A stretch of DNA of 64,000 nucleotides from Megasphaera coli. GTDB lineage: Bacteria; Bacillota; Negativicutes; Veillonellales; Megasphaeraceae. The translations under genes were made by a program, and so were the position numbers. The stretch lies in contig NZ_FMIY01000002.1 in the NCBI RefSeq assembly GCF_900095855.1, forward strand, positions 1,409,697-1,473,696. The letters are read 5' to 3'. The number at the start of each line of letters is the position of its first letter. The first letter of the stretch is position 1. Positions 35,574 to 44,276 of the stretch are shown piece after piece. Under the pieces are notes generated by a model, which was not told where the DNA came from, did no database searches, and saw only the letters and a list, made by a program, of their open reading frames with translations.

Positions 35574-35618
35574 GATGGATCTCAGGCAGAGCTAATATAT
35601 TTATTCAGGGAGAACAGA

Positions 35619-36890
35619 ATGGATCAGGACGCAGTACGGACCGAACACCGCACACATATTGCCGATTATATATTGGTCGCGGCGGCCATATGTTTACTAC
35701 TTACATATCCTTTTGAAGATTTCTTTTGGGGCGGATTATTGGCCCATTTGAGCGGTGCCGCCCTAATCGGCGGGCTTGCCGACTGGTATGCCGTAACGGC
35801 GTTGTTTCGGAAGCCCTTGGGCATATCTTTTAAAACGGAGCTCATTCCGCAAAGTAAGACGCGTATTGCCGAAACGGCCCGCCATATGATTGCCAGTGAA
35901 ATATTGACGGTTTCCAACATGTATTCGGTCTTAAAGAATCACCCCGTATTGGAAGCGGGTCTCGTGTATTTACATACGAGTGACGGTTTCCGTTCGGCAG
36001 AACGGGTATTGGGACAAGTGCTGAATACCTTTCTCTATACGGTAGATTTACGTGCCGTTGTGGAAGCCTTTTCCAAGTATGGCGAAGGTGCAATTGAACG
36101 GATTCATATTGCACCTATGATGGGTAAGGCCATGAAAATCGGCCTTACAGGAGAATCGGGGGCGGTATTTCTCGATTTTATCATTTTAACACTGGCCAAG
36201 GCCGTGCGGAGCAGTACGATGCATTCGTATATTGCCGATATTTATACGGAGTCTTTGCGCCAATACGAACGGCGTAATTTTGTCTACGCCTTGGCTGTCA
36301 AGGCGGCGCTTGCCAGTGATGTCTTCAGTCCGGATCGCGTTGCCGACGGCATACAACGGAAAATCGGCGAACTGTTGGACCGGGCTAAAGAACCGGATTC
36401 ACCTGAACGGCAGCGCGCCTTTGAATTTATCCGGGAGCAGGCGGAGCGATTGGAAAATAATAAAATCTGGCAGGAGAGGGTTGAAAGCTATAAACTGCGT
36501 TTCTACAAACATATTATTTCGTGCCCGGACATGAAGGAAGCGTGGCAGCATTATGTTCTTGATGAAGACCGGCAGAGTCGCGTCTGTTATGCGGCCGCTA
36601 CGTATGCCATAGAAAAACTTGAAACGTGGCGGACCAGCCCGGATCAAATCGATCAGCTTAATCGTTATGTTCTTGTTATTGCGGCTAAGGAGCTGAAGCG
36701 ATTGCAGGTTTGGTTCAGCACGGCGGCGGAGCAGGAAATTTTGTGTTATGACGCATATGAATTGGCACGGCAGCTGGAAACGGCCATTTGGTATGACCTG
36801 CAGATGATCCGTATTAACGGCTCCCTTGTCGGCGGAGCCTTGGGCACGCTTATTTATTTGGGTATGTATGCATTAAAAGGAGGCTGGTAA
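35619..36890 (+). CDS. DUF445 membrane protein, first of a tandem pair
   Basis: This 423-residue DUF445 protein has hydrophobic spans at both ends (about 17-55 and 400-420) around a long soluble helical middle. The family motif GLADWYAVTALFRKPLG follows the second N-terminal span. INGSLVGGALG precedes the last span. Function is unknown; the architecture suggests a membrane-tethered helical domain. Three nt separate it from the next gene, a paralogue, so the two are likely cotranslated and may form a heteromer. Confidence 0.8.
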   Translation: MDQDAVRTEHRTHIADYILVAAAICLLLTYPFEDFFWGGLLAHLSGAALIGGLADWYAVTALFRKPLGISFKTELIPQSKTRIAETARHMIASEILTVSNMYSVLKNHPVLEAGLVYLHTSDGFRSAERVLGQVLNTFLYTVDLRAVVEAFSKYGEGAIERIHIAPMMGKAMKIGLTGESGAVFLDFIILTLAKAVRSSTMHSYIADIYTESLRQYERRNFVYALAVKAALASDVFSPDRVADGIQRKIGELLDRAKEPDSPERQRAFEFIREQAERLENNKIWQERVESYKLRFYKHIISCPDMKEAWQHYVLDEDRQSRVCYAAATYAIEKLETWRTSPDQIDQLNRYVLVIAAKELKRLQVWFSTAAEQEILCYDAYELARQLETAIWYDLQMIRINGSLVGGALGTLIYLGMYALKGGW

Positions 36891-36893
36891 TAA

Positions 36894-38180
36894 ATGACCT
36901 ATCGTCAACGGGCAAACGGCATTCTGGCCTTATCTTTTTTATGTTTTTTTGCTGTCTTTTTTGTGTGGTATACGCATGAGCTTACATTGGAAGTTAAGCT
37001 GATATTTTTTGTCATACAGTCCGCTTTAATCGGCAGCATTGCCGACTGGTTCGCCGTTACGGCGCTCTTTGAGAAACCCTTGGGAGTTCCGTATCACACG
37101 GAGCTCGTTCACAGCCATCGCAGCCAAATCATTGACGGCATGACGCGCATTGTTTCGGAAAAGCTTTTACAGCCGCAGATTTGGCGGGATAAGCTGTATA
37201 GCCTGTCTTTTGTCGATAAGTTTCGGGCCTGGCTGAATACGCCGGAAGGGCGGGAGCGTTTTCGTAACATCCTCTTTGAAGGGGCGAAGCAGGTTTATGC
37301 GTATACGCATAAGGACGAGACACGGGATGTTATTATTGACCACATTCGCGTTTATTTAAAGCGGCAGCCGCTCTTATCATTTTTACAGGATCGCTTTATT
37401 GCCATGCTGGAAGATAAAGACAGCGAACTTTTGAATGATTGCATCGGTATGCTGCGGGAGTGTTTACGGACGGAAGGTTTTCGCAGCCTCGTGGCCGCGT
37501 CTTTGTCGGAGTGGTTGCGTGAATCGAAGACGACGCCGCAGGTTATTGTCATGTTGAATCGCTTTACGGGCATGGTGGATATGAATAAAATTGCGGCGGA
37601 TGTGCAAAAAGGGTTGCTCGTTTGGCTGGAACGGTGGGAACACGCCGGCGCGACGGAGCGGCAATGGCTGTGCCGCAAATTGGAGATGCAGCTTTATTCG
37701 CTTAACGGGCAGTTGACCTATACAGTGCAGAGCTGGCAAGATCACTTTGTCGATTCCCTGCCGATTGAGAAATGGTTTGTCGCCACGCAGCGGACCAGTC
37801 AAAGTTATTTTACGACAGGGCCTGTCGGCAAAAAAAAGTTACAAGATTTGCTGGAAGCCGAGTTTATGAACTATCTCGAATATTGCAACGATCATCCGGA
37901 AATTAAGCAATGGCTTGACGAACAAATTCGCCGCTGCGCGGAAGTGATTTTAGAACATGAACACGCTTTAATCGGTGTGGCCGTGCGAGAAGTATTATCG
38001 GGATTTGACAAGAAGAAGTTCAACGAGTTTTTAGAAAGTAAGGTCGGCGAAGATTTGGCGTGGATTCGTATTAACGGCGCCATTGTCGGCTCGGTCATAG
38101 GATTTTTCGTATTCGCTCTTATTGAGTGGCTGTATGTGCCTTATGTGGTGCCTGCCGTGCGGGCTTTCTTTCTTTCATAA
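36894..38180 (+). CDS. DUF445 membrane protein, second of a tandem pair
   Basis: This 428-residue paralogue of the preceding protein has the same layout: N-terminal spans, the motif SIADWFAVTALFEKPLG, a long helical middle and a C-terminal RINGAIVGSVIGFFVF span. The two proteins clearly differ in sequence except around these motifs, so the duplication is old. The start has AAAAGGAGG overlapping the upstream gene end. The function of the family is not established. Transcription ends at a strong hairpin that begins at the stop codon. Confidence 0.8.
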   Translation: MTYRQRANGILALSFLCFFAVFFVWYTHELTLEVKLIFFVIQSALIGSIADWFAVTALFEKPLGVPYHTELVHSHRSQIIDGMTRIVSEKLLQPQIWRDKLYSLSFVDKFRAWLNTPEGRERFRNILFEGAKQVYAYTHKDETRDVIIDHIRVYLKRQPLLSFLQDRFIAMLEDKDSELLNDCIGMLRECLRTEGFRSLVAASLSEWLRESKTTPQVIVMLNRFTGMVDMNKIAADVQKGLLVWLERWEHAGATERQWLCRKLEMQLYSLNGQLTYTVQSWQDHFVDSLPIEKWFVATQRTSQSYFTTGPVGKKKLQDLLEAEFMNYLEYCNDHPEIKQWLDEQIRRCAEVILEHEHALIGVAVREVLSGFDKKKFNEFLESKVGEDLAWIRINGAIVGSVIGFFVFALIEWLYVPYVVPAVRAFFLS

Positions 38181-38219
38181 TATAACGCCGCGGTATTTTG
38201 TGCCGCGGCGTTATATTAT
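38177..38219 (+). terminator. Strong hairpin at the end of the DUF445 operon
   Basis: A stem of at least 15 bp (38179-38193 with 38203-38217), GC-rich inside and AT-rich at its base, includes the stop codon. There is no long T run, but the stem base supplies the U-rich tail. Confidence 0.75.
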
Positions 38220-38308
38220 AGAAAGACAGGAAGTGCCGAGCATAGATGAGATTACGGCGTTAACCGATGCCTGCACTATGCAAGGACAATTATTAGGAGG
38301 TTCTTTTT

Positions 38309-39712
38309 ATGCCTGTATATAATCGAATTGACGAGGATATTATTACTGCACTTAAAGCCGTTGTCGGTGATAAATACGTATTGACGGACCCCGAGCGCCT
38401 TGCTCCCTATGAAAAGGATGAAAGCGCGAATACAGCCTGTTATCGGCAGCCTGAGGCCGTGGTTTTGCCGGCACGGACAGAAGAAGTCGCTGCGATTATG
38501 AGGCTTGCCAACAACCGGAAGTTCCCCGTTATACCGCGAGGTGCCGGCACGGGACTTGAGGCGGGGGCAATTGTTAACGAATATGGCGGCATTGTACTGT
38601 CCTTGGAGAGAATGAATGCCATTTTGGAAATTAATGAAGAAAATTTGTATGCCGTCGTTGAGCCGGGAGTAATTACGGCCCGGTTGCAGGCGGAAGCGGA
38701 AAAGAAAGGACTTCTATATGCCGGCGATCCGTGCAGCGGCGGCAGCTGTTTTATCGGGGGCAACGCGGCAACCAATGCAGGCGGAAACAGAGCCGTCAAG
38801 TACGGTACAACGAGGGATCAGATATACGCTGTCGAAGTTGTCACGCCGGGCGGTGATATTGTGGAGTTGGGCGGGCGAGTAAAAAAGATGACGACGGGGT
38901 ATGCGTTGGAAAAAGTCATTATCGGATCAGAAGGCACACTGGGAATCATTACGAAACTGACGCTGAAGCTTGTTCCCTTGCCGCTGCACAGTGCCCATAT
39001 TTTAGCCGTATTTGAAGATGCGGATAAGGCTCTTTTCACGGTAAATGCCTTGCAAAGAGCTCGCGTGGAGGTGACCTGTCTTGAGTTTATGGATAATGAG
39101 TGCATTCGCGTTGCGGAGCGGTTTACAGGGGAAAAGCAGGTCGGTTCGGAACGGGGGAACTATATTATCATTCAAGTAGACGGGAAAAGCGAGGACGAAA
39201 CGGATGGTGTATGTGTTACAGTAGACGAAATATGTCGTGCCCAAGGCGCTGCAGAAGTGTTTATAGGCAACGCTGAAAAAATTTGGTATAGCCGTAAAAT
39301 TTTTTCGGAAGCCTCCGGGGCGGAAGGGGTAGTGGCAATGGAAGACTTTGTCGTGCCTCCCGATTGTATTGCCGTTCTCCTGCGAGAATTGCAGGTCATC
39401 GGGAAAGATGCAGGTCTTGCTTTTCGCAGTGTCAGTCATGCAGGTGACGGTAATATACATTTAGATGTTCTCAAAGAGAGGCTTTCTCAAGAAGTGTGGG
39501 AAGAGCGATTGGGTGCTTTTGAATCCGCCGCGTATGATGTTGTATATCGGTTGGGCGGAAAAATTTCCGGAGAGCACGGTATCGGCGGACTGCGAAAAGA
39601 TATTATGAAGAGGTATACATCTCCTGTAGAGCTTCAGCTGATGAAGGCCTTAAAAAAGGCGTGGGACCCGAATTTGATTTTAAATCCGGGCAAGATATTC
39701 GACGTCGACTAG
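38309..39712 (+). CDS. FAD-linked 2-hydroxyacid oxidoreductase, GlcD/D-lactate dehydrogenase type
   Basis: This 467-residue flavoprotein of the GlcD/vanillyl-alcohol-oxidase family oxidises 2-hydroxyacids such as D-lactate or glycolate. The FAD-binding segment PRGAGTGLEAGAI, GGNAATNAGGNRAVKYG and IIGSEGTLGIITKLTL are present. The C-terminal SHAGDGNIHLD and SGEHGIGGLRKD are also present. In Megasphaera-type bacteria a related enzyme works with EtfAB in lactate oxidation; here no etf genes are adjacent, so that link is inferred. The start has TTAGGAGG. It ends only 2 nt from the stop of the converging radical SAM gene. Confidence 0.88.
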   Translation: MPVYNRIDEDIITALKAVVGDKYVLTDPERLAPYEKDESANTACYRQPEAVVLPARTEEVAAIMRLANNRKFPVIPRGAGTGLEAGAIVNEYGGIVLSLERMNAILEINEENLYAVVEPGVITARLQAEAEKKGLLYAGDPCSGGSCFIGGNAATNAGGNRAVKYGTTRDQIYAVEVVTPGGDIVELGGRVKKMTTGYALEKVIIGSEGTLGIITKLTLKLVPLPLHSAHILAVFEDADKALFTVNALQRARVEVTCLEFMDNECIRVAERFTGEKQVGSERGNYIIIQVDGKSEDETDGVCVTVDEICRAQGAAEVFIGNAEKIWYSRKIFSEASGAEGVVAMEDFVVPPDCIAVLLRELQVIGKDAGLAFRSVSHAGDGNIHLDVLKERLSQEVWEERLGAFESAAYDVVYRLGGKISGEHGIGGLRKDIMKRYTSPVELQLMKALKKAWDPNLILNPGKIFDVD

Positions 39713-39714
39713 AC

Positions 39715-40632
39715 CTACGGCACGTCGACACCGGTCCCGTCAAAGGCGGGAATAAAAGTGGAATCGGCGCTTCCCGCTTCCTGTACAAAGCCGTCTTCAA
39801 CCGTACTGTCAAAAAGATAGCGTTCTACTTCGTCATATTCCGCCGTTGTCAGGAAACGATTGATTTCCGGATAGGCTGCGGACTGACCGCAGGGCACGTA
39901 CTGCCGCATGAGACTGAACAACACCTGTCCTTCGGAAAAATGTGTTTCTACCCAGTCGATGACGCGTTTTGAGTTTTCTACAGCATTGGGGAGGATCAGG
40001 TGACGGATAAGTACGCCCTGCTGCAGCAATCCATCGCCATCCAGCCTATACGCGCCTGTTTGTTCGTACATATGCAGGATCGCTTTTGTCGCTATTTCCG
40101 GATAGTCGGCGGCACCGCTGTAGCGGGCGGAAAGGGTGGGATTCATGTATTTTAAATCGGGAAGATATATCTGTACCTTGTCTTTTAACAAGTTTAAAGA
40201 CTCGATCTTTTCATAGGCACCGCAATTATAAATAACCGGGACGGGCAGTTTATCGCTCAAGCTGGCGGCGACGGCCTGTACGTAATGAGACGGCGTAACC
40301 AGGTTGATATTGTGTGCCCCTTGCCCTATTAAGTCGGCATATATCTTTTTCAATATTTTTGCCGTTACTGTTTTCCCGCGAGCCTCTTGGCTGATTTCGC
40401 TGTTTTGGCAAAATACGCAGCGCAGATTGCAGCCGCCGAAAAAGACCGCGCCTGAGCCGTTTGTGCCGCTGATGCAGGGCTCTTCCCACATGTGAAGGGC
40501 CGCACGGGCCACTGTCGGCTGAAACACTTTACGACAATAACCCGTTGCGGCACCGGGAGAGTATTCCAGTGCGCGAGGCAGGTTGCAGTTGCGCGGGCAA
40601 TCCGAGCAGAGTTTTTCTTTTGAGGAATTCAT
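39715..40632 (-). CDS. Radical SAM protein, pyruvate-formate-lyase-activase-like
   Basis: This 305-residue radical SAM protein has the cluster motif CNLRCVFC (Cys68, Cys72, Cys75) preceded by a FFGGCN strand. An N-terminal cysteine-rich segment (CSDCPRNCNLPR) probably binds zinc or a second cluster. This matches the group often named putative pyruvate formate-lyase activating enzyme (PflX-like), whose targets are unknown. No glycyl radical enzyme lies nearby. The start has GGAGACG upstream. Its stop faces that of the GlcD-type gene with no terminator between them. Confidence 0.78.
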   Translation of the reverse strand: MNSSKEKLCSDCPRNCNLPRALEYSPGAATGYCRKVFQPTVARAALHMWEEPCISGTNGSGAVFFGGCNLRCVFCQNSEISQEARGKTVTAKILKKIYADLIGQGAHNINLVTPSHYVQAVAASLSDKLPVPVIYNCGAYEKIESLNLLKDKVQIYLPDLKYMNPTLSARYSGAADYPEIATKAILHMYEQTGAYRLDGDGLLQQGVLIRHLILPNAVENSKRVIDWVETHFSEGQVLFSLMRQYVPCGQSAAYPEINRFLTTAEYDEVERYLFDSTVEDGFVQEAGSADSTFIPAFDGTGVDVP

Positions 40633-40674
40633 TATTTCGTCTCCGAATTACCGGCCGGCGGTGCCGGTTTCATA

Positions 40675-40706
40675 TAAAAATCGGCCTTCGTTATGAAGGC
40701 CGATTT
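40675..40706 (-). terminator. Terminator of cstA
   Basis: A 12-bp perfect stem AAATCGGCCTTC/GAAGGCCGATTT (40678-40689 with 40695-40706) is followed by a T-rich stretch in the minus direction. Confidence 0.85.
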
Positions 40707-40736
40707 GCTTTACCGTAAAACAGGCAATGTAAAAAT

Positions 40737-42614
40737 TTAGTGAGTTTCCACTGTTTGTTCGTCGAAGCGCTTAGCCGTGGGATCGGTTAACTCCAATTCC
40801 TTCAGGCGTTGCAACTCAACAGCTTCCACTTCTTTGGATGTATCATAGTTGGCAGGAACAGTTTTAGCCAAGGTAAGGCATTTTCTGATGGATTCGACAC
40901 TGATGATAATAACAAATACGGCCATAATGGCGGATACGCAGAAGAGCAGCATTTCATTTTTCGGCCAATAAATATTAAACATGTTGAGATAATCGGCCCA
41001 GAAGATAACTACCGTTAAGAATGCCCAAGGAACGGCAGTGACCCAAACGTAGCGAGCTTTTCCCATGTTGCAGATGACAACCGAGGAGATGGCGAGGGTA
41101 ATAATGGCGAGTAATTGGTTGGAAACGCCGAATATAGGCCAAATTGTCGACAAATTACCTTGCAATACAATGTATCCCCATGCGCCGGAGATCAGTGCCG
41201 ATGCGATTAATGCACCGGGGAGCCAATGCGGGTCGGCAAATTTCGGAATTGCACGGCCGACCAATTCTTGCAGCATGTAACGGCCGACACGAGTACCGGC
41301 GTCGAGAATGGTCATGATGAACAAGGCTTCGAACATGATGCAGAAGTGATACCAGTAATTCATTAAGTGGTCGAGACCGGGAATACTGGAGAAGATAAAT
41401 GCCATGCCGACAGCCAGAGAAACGGCGCCGCCGGGACGGTGAGCAACATTTTCGCCGACCATGCTGTTGAGCTGCGGTAAATCCACGACAGGCATGTTGA
41501 GTGCCGCAAAGTGTTCAGCCGTGGAGTTAATGGCGAAATAATCGTTGGGAATCAGGCTGGTAGCGGCAATGAGAGCCATCATGCCGACAAAACTTTCCGT
41601 CAGCATAGCTCCGTAGCCGACGGGAAGAATGGAACGTTCGTTCATCAACATTTTCGGTGTCGTGCCCGTACTGATCATACAGTGGAACCCGGAAACAGCA
41701 CCACAGGCGATAGTAATGAAAATATACGGTAAAACGGGGCCTGTAATAACCGGTCCGCCGCCGCCGATAAATTGTGTAACCGCAGGCATTTGGATGCTTG
41801 GCATTACAATGATAATGCCGAGTGCCAACGCGCCGATAGTACCGATTTTCATGTATGTGGACAAATAGTCGCGCGGTGCGAGTAAGAGCCAAACCGGCAA
41901 AGCTGCGGCAACAAAGCCGTAAATAATAAGGGCAATGCCGATGCCCTGCGGGCTGATGGTAAAGAGCGGAGCCAAAGTCGGAGAAGCTGCAACCGCAGGG
42001 CCTAAGACAACGGCCAATAAGGTAAGAATAACACCGATGATCGTACCCTCACGGATCTTGCCGGGACGTAAATAACGCATGTATATACCGATAAAGATCG
42101 CAATAGGGATGGTCATACCGATTGTAAATGTACCCCAAGGGCTGTCGTGCAAAGCGTTCACGATAACGACGGCCATGCCGGCCATGGCCAGGATGTTGAG
42201 AAAGAGCACGGCAAGGGATGTAACCAGGCCGATATTGCCGCCCATTTGGCTTTTTGCGATTTCGGCAATGGACTTGCCGTCATACCGCATGGATGCAAAA
42301 AGAATGACCATATCGTGGATGCCGCCGGCCAATACGCCGCCGAGAATAATCCACAATGCGCCCGGTAAATACCCGAACTGTGCGGCAATAACGGGACCGA
42401 CCAAGGGGCCGGCGCCGGCAATAGCCGCAAAATGATGGCCGAAAACCACGTATTTGTTTGTCGGCACATAATCGTGTCCGTCTTCAAAACGGAATGCAGG
42501 CGTTACCTTGTATTGATTAACCGTAAGAACTTTAGCGGCAACGAATGCGCCGTAGAAACGGTATGCCAATACGAAGATCAATGCTGAAATAATGACTAAA
42601 AACAAGCCGTTCAT
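40737..42614 (-). CDS. cstA: Carbon starvation protein CstA
   Basis: This 625-residue CstA-family membrane protein has about 16 hydrophobic spans. Typical features are VPTNKYVVFGHHFAAIAGAGPLVGPVIAAQFGYLPG, MRYDGKSIAEIAKSQMG and FHCMISTGTTPKMLMNE. Family members carry pyruvate or peptides into the cell under nutrient stress. In this lactate/pyruvate-using setting pyruvate uptake is plausible, but that is inference. The start has AAAGGAGG. It is monocistronic, with a terminator and a good upstream promoter. No BtsS/BtsR-type two-component genes are adjacent. Confidence 0.92.
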   Translation of the reverse strand: MNGLFLVIISALIFVLAYRFYGAFVAAKVLTVNQYKVTPAFRFEDGHDYVPTNKYVVFGHHFAAIAGAGPLVGPVIAAQFGYLPGALWIILGGVLAGGIHDMVILFASMRYDGKSIAEIAKSQMGGNIGLVTSLAVLFLNILAMAGMAVVIVNALHDSPWGTFTIGMTIPIAIFIGIYMRYLRPGKIREGTIIGVILTLLAVVLGPAVAASPTLAPLFTISPQGIGIALIIYGFVAAALPVWLLLAPRDYLSTYMKIGTIGALALGIIIVMPSIQMPAVTQFIGGGGPVITGPVLPYIFITIACGAVSGFHCMISTGTTPKMLMNERSILPVGYGAMLTESFVGMMALIAATSLIPNDYFAINSTAEHFAALNMPVVDLPQLNSMVGENVAHRPGGAVSLAVGMAFIFSSIPGLDHLMNYWYHFCIMFEALFIMTILDAGTRVGRYMLQELVGRAIPKFADPHWLPGALIASALISGAWGYIVLQGNLSTIWPIFGVSNQLLAIITLAISSVVICNMGKARYVWVTAVPWAFLTVVIFWADYLNMFNIYWPKNEMLLFCVSAIMAVFVIIISVESIRKCLTLAKTVPANYDTSKEVEAVELQRLKELELTDPTAKRFDEQTVETH

Positions 42615-42638
42615 AAATTAAACCTCCTTTGGAATTTG

Positions 42639-42667
42639 TATATAGTACGAACATAACTATATATCAA
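42639..42667 (-). promoter_or_regulatory. Promoter of cstA
   Basis: On the minus strand TTGATA (42662-42667) and TATATA (42639-42644) are 17 bp apart, 24 nt before the start codon. Confidence 0.55.
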
Positions 42668-42776
42668 CTATTATTATATACGGGTAAACTAAAAAGACAA
42701 GACCATTACTAAACTTTTGCTTTTATATTCAAAAATTCGGGCATAATAAAGGACTTCGGACATACGAGTATTGCAG

Positions 42777-42815
42777 TTGACAAAGGACAAAAAATTTGTA
42801 TTCTTGTGATATAAT
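42777..42815 (+). promoter_or_regulatory. Promoter region of the thioredoxin gene
   Basis: A consensus TTGACA (42777-42782) is followed by TATTCT (42799-42804, 16-bp spacing), then by a second -10-like TATAAT (42810-42815). Either could be used. Confidence 0.5.
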
Positions 42816-42875
42816 AAGTCCATACCGGAAAAACGGTTTGTAAAATCTGTGCTTTAATAAAGGAGACACATAGAT

Positions 42876-43199
42876 ATGCTTACAGTTGTCAATCAGGAAA
42901 ACTTTAAAGCTATTGTGGAAAATTCGCAGGTTCCTGTTTTATTGGATTTCAGCGCTACATGGTGCCCTCATTGCCAAGACTTGCTGCCGATTTTAAAAGA
43001 GTTGTCGGAAAAGACGGAAGGCAAGCTCATCGTTGCCGCTATTGATACGGATGAAAGCCCGGAATTGGCGGCCATGATGAAAGTCGAATATATTCCGGCC
43101 TTATTCGTTTATAAAGACGGTGTATACAGTGATATGCTGATTGCCCCCAAGTCTTTGAATGAAGTGGAAACATGGTTAAAAGGACAAGGTGCCTTATAA
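42876..43199 (+). CDS. Thioredoxin-family protein with CPHC active site
   Basis: This 107-residue protein has the thioredoxin fold. The strand VPVLLDFSATWC leads into the redox pair Cys30/Cys33 (WCPHC), and the cis-Pro segment VEYIPALFVYKDG is present. The length is that of a classical thioredoxin, without signal peptide, so it is cytoplasmic. The dipeptide between the cysteines is Pro-His, as in oxidising DsbA-type proteins, rather than the reducing Gly-Pro of thioredoxin, implying a more oxidising potential. No thioredoxin reductase gene is adjacent. Confidence 0.88.
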   Translation: MLTVVNQENFKAIVENSQVPVLLDFSATWCPHCQDLLPILKELSEKTEGKLIVAAIDTDESPELAAMMKVEYIPALFVYKDGVYSDMLIAPKSLNEVETWLKGQGAL

Positions 43200-43213
43200 A
43201 TCTGAGATAACTG

Positions 43214-43253
43214 AAAAAGGCGAGCGTGCGCGGGCACGGGCTCGCCTTTTTAT
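43214..43253 (+). terminator. Terminator of thioredoxin gene
   Basis: A long stem AAAAAGGCGAGC with its complement (43214-43225 with 43240-43250) and an inner GCGTGC/GCACG pairing ends in TTTTTATTTT. Confidence 0.9.
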
Positions 43254-43348
43254 TTTCGCTGGCTCCGGCCCGGCACATCGTATAGGTATAGTCCCGTATG
43301 TTATAATATTTTTATACACAAGAAGAAACGGTATGGGAGGTAATTATA

Positions 43349-44182
43349 GTGCGTACTTTATATTTAGATTGTTTCTCCGGCATCAGCGGAAATATGTTTG
43401 TCGGCATGATGCTGCAAAACGATATCTCTTTGGAAGGATTAAAAGAGACCTTTTCAAGACTTCCTGTAAGCGGATATTCATTGATTTGTGAACCCGTTGT
43501 GAAACAAGGGATTCAGGCACAGTATTATGATGTCGTTCTTGACGGAGAACGGGCGGAGCATGAACACTGTTGCCCCGATGAGCACGAGTATCGCCGGGAA
43601 CATCATCATGAGCACGTACATGAACACCCGCATGCGCATGGACATCACCATCATGTCCATGTACATCGCGGCCTGCGGGAGATTAAAGAAATTATTGAAA
43701 AAGCCGATTTAAGTGCTGCTGTAAAAGCGAAGAGCTGTGCCGTCTTTGAGACACTGGCGATCGCGGAAGGCAAAGTGCACGGCTTGCCTCCGGAAGAGGT
43801 GCACTTTCATGAGGTCGGCGCCGTCGACTGTATTTTGGATATTGTCGGTGCCGTGTGGGCTTTGGAAGAAAGCGGTATTGAACAAATCGGTGTTTCGCCG
43901 CTGCATACGGGAAGCGGGTTTATTCAGTGTGCGCATGGTCTTATGCCCGTTCCGGCTCCGGCAACGGCGGAAATTTTGACGGGGTTACCTTTTTACGGCA
44001 CCGCCATAGACGGCGAACTGGTGACGCCGACGGGTGCGGCCCTTGTCAAAACATTAGCGGCCTATGCAGGACCGAGGCCGGAAGACTTTGTTCATGAGCG
44101 CATCATTTACGGGGCGGGGACGAAGGACTTGGAAATCCCCAATGTCTTACGCGGCTATATTGGCGAATATAAGATGTTTTAA
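43349..44182 (+). CDS. larC: LarC-type nickel insertion protein, N-terminal part only
   Basis: This 277-residue protein matches the N-terminal part of LarC, which inserts nickel into the pincer cofactor of lactate racemase. The N-terminal YLDCFSGISGNMFVGM is present. A His-rich nickel-binding stretch (71-106) comes before GLREIKEIIE. FHEVGAVDCILDIVGA and VTPTGAALVKTLA follow. It ends at NVLRGYIGEYKMF, where the C-terminal LarC domain would begin. A terminator follows at once. In Lactiplantibacillus the two halves are joined by ribosomal frameshifting; here no second half is present. The GTG start has GGGAGG. Lactate racemase itself is not in the window. Confidence 0.82.
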   Translation: MRTLYLDCFSGISGNMFVGMMLQNDISLEGLKETFSRLPVSGYSLICEPVVKQGIQAQYYDVVLDGERAEHEHCCPDEHEYRREHHHEHVHEHPHAHGHHHHVHVHRGLREIKEIIEKADLSAAVKAKSCAVFETLAIAEGKVHGLPPEEVHFHEVGAVDCILDIVGAVWALEESGIEQIGVSPLHTGSGFIQCAHGLMPVPAPATAEILTGLPFYGTAIDGELVTPTGAALVKTLAAYAGPRPEDFVHERIIYGAGTKDLEIPNVLRGYIGEYKMF

Positions 44183-44199
44183 TGGCGTGCTGTGTGATG

Positions 44200-44233
44200 A
44201 ACGGCGGTATAATTGGACTTTGCCGCCGTTTTT
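44200..44233 (+). terminator. Terminator of larC
   Basis: The stem AACGGCGG/CCGCCGTT (44200-44207 with 44223-44230) is followed by a T run. It closes off any continuation of larC. Confidence 0.88.
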
Positions 44234-44276
44234 CCTTATAATAAGTTAAATTCGTGTGTTTTTTGGAGGATGCAGG

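Noticed and set aside
44183-44260. Continuation of larC into a second half by ribosomal frameshift
   Set aside because: A strong terminator begins 18 nt after the stop, and no reading frame with a LarC C-terminal domain follows before holB.
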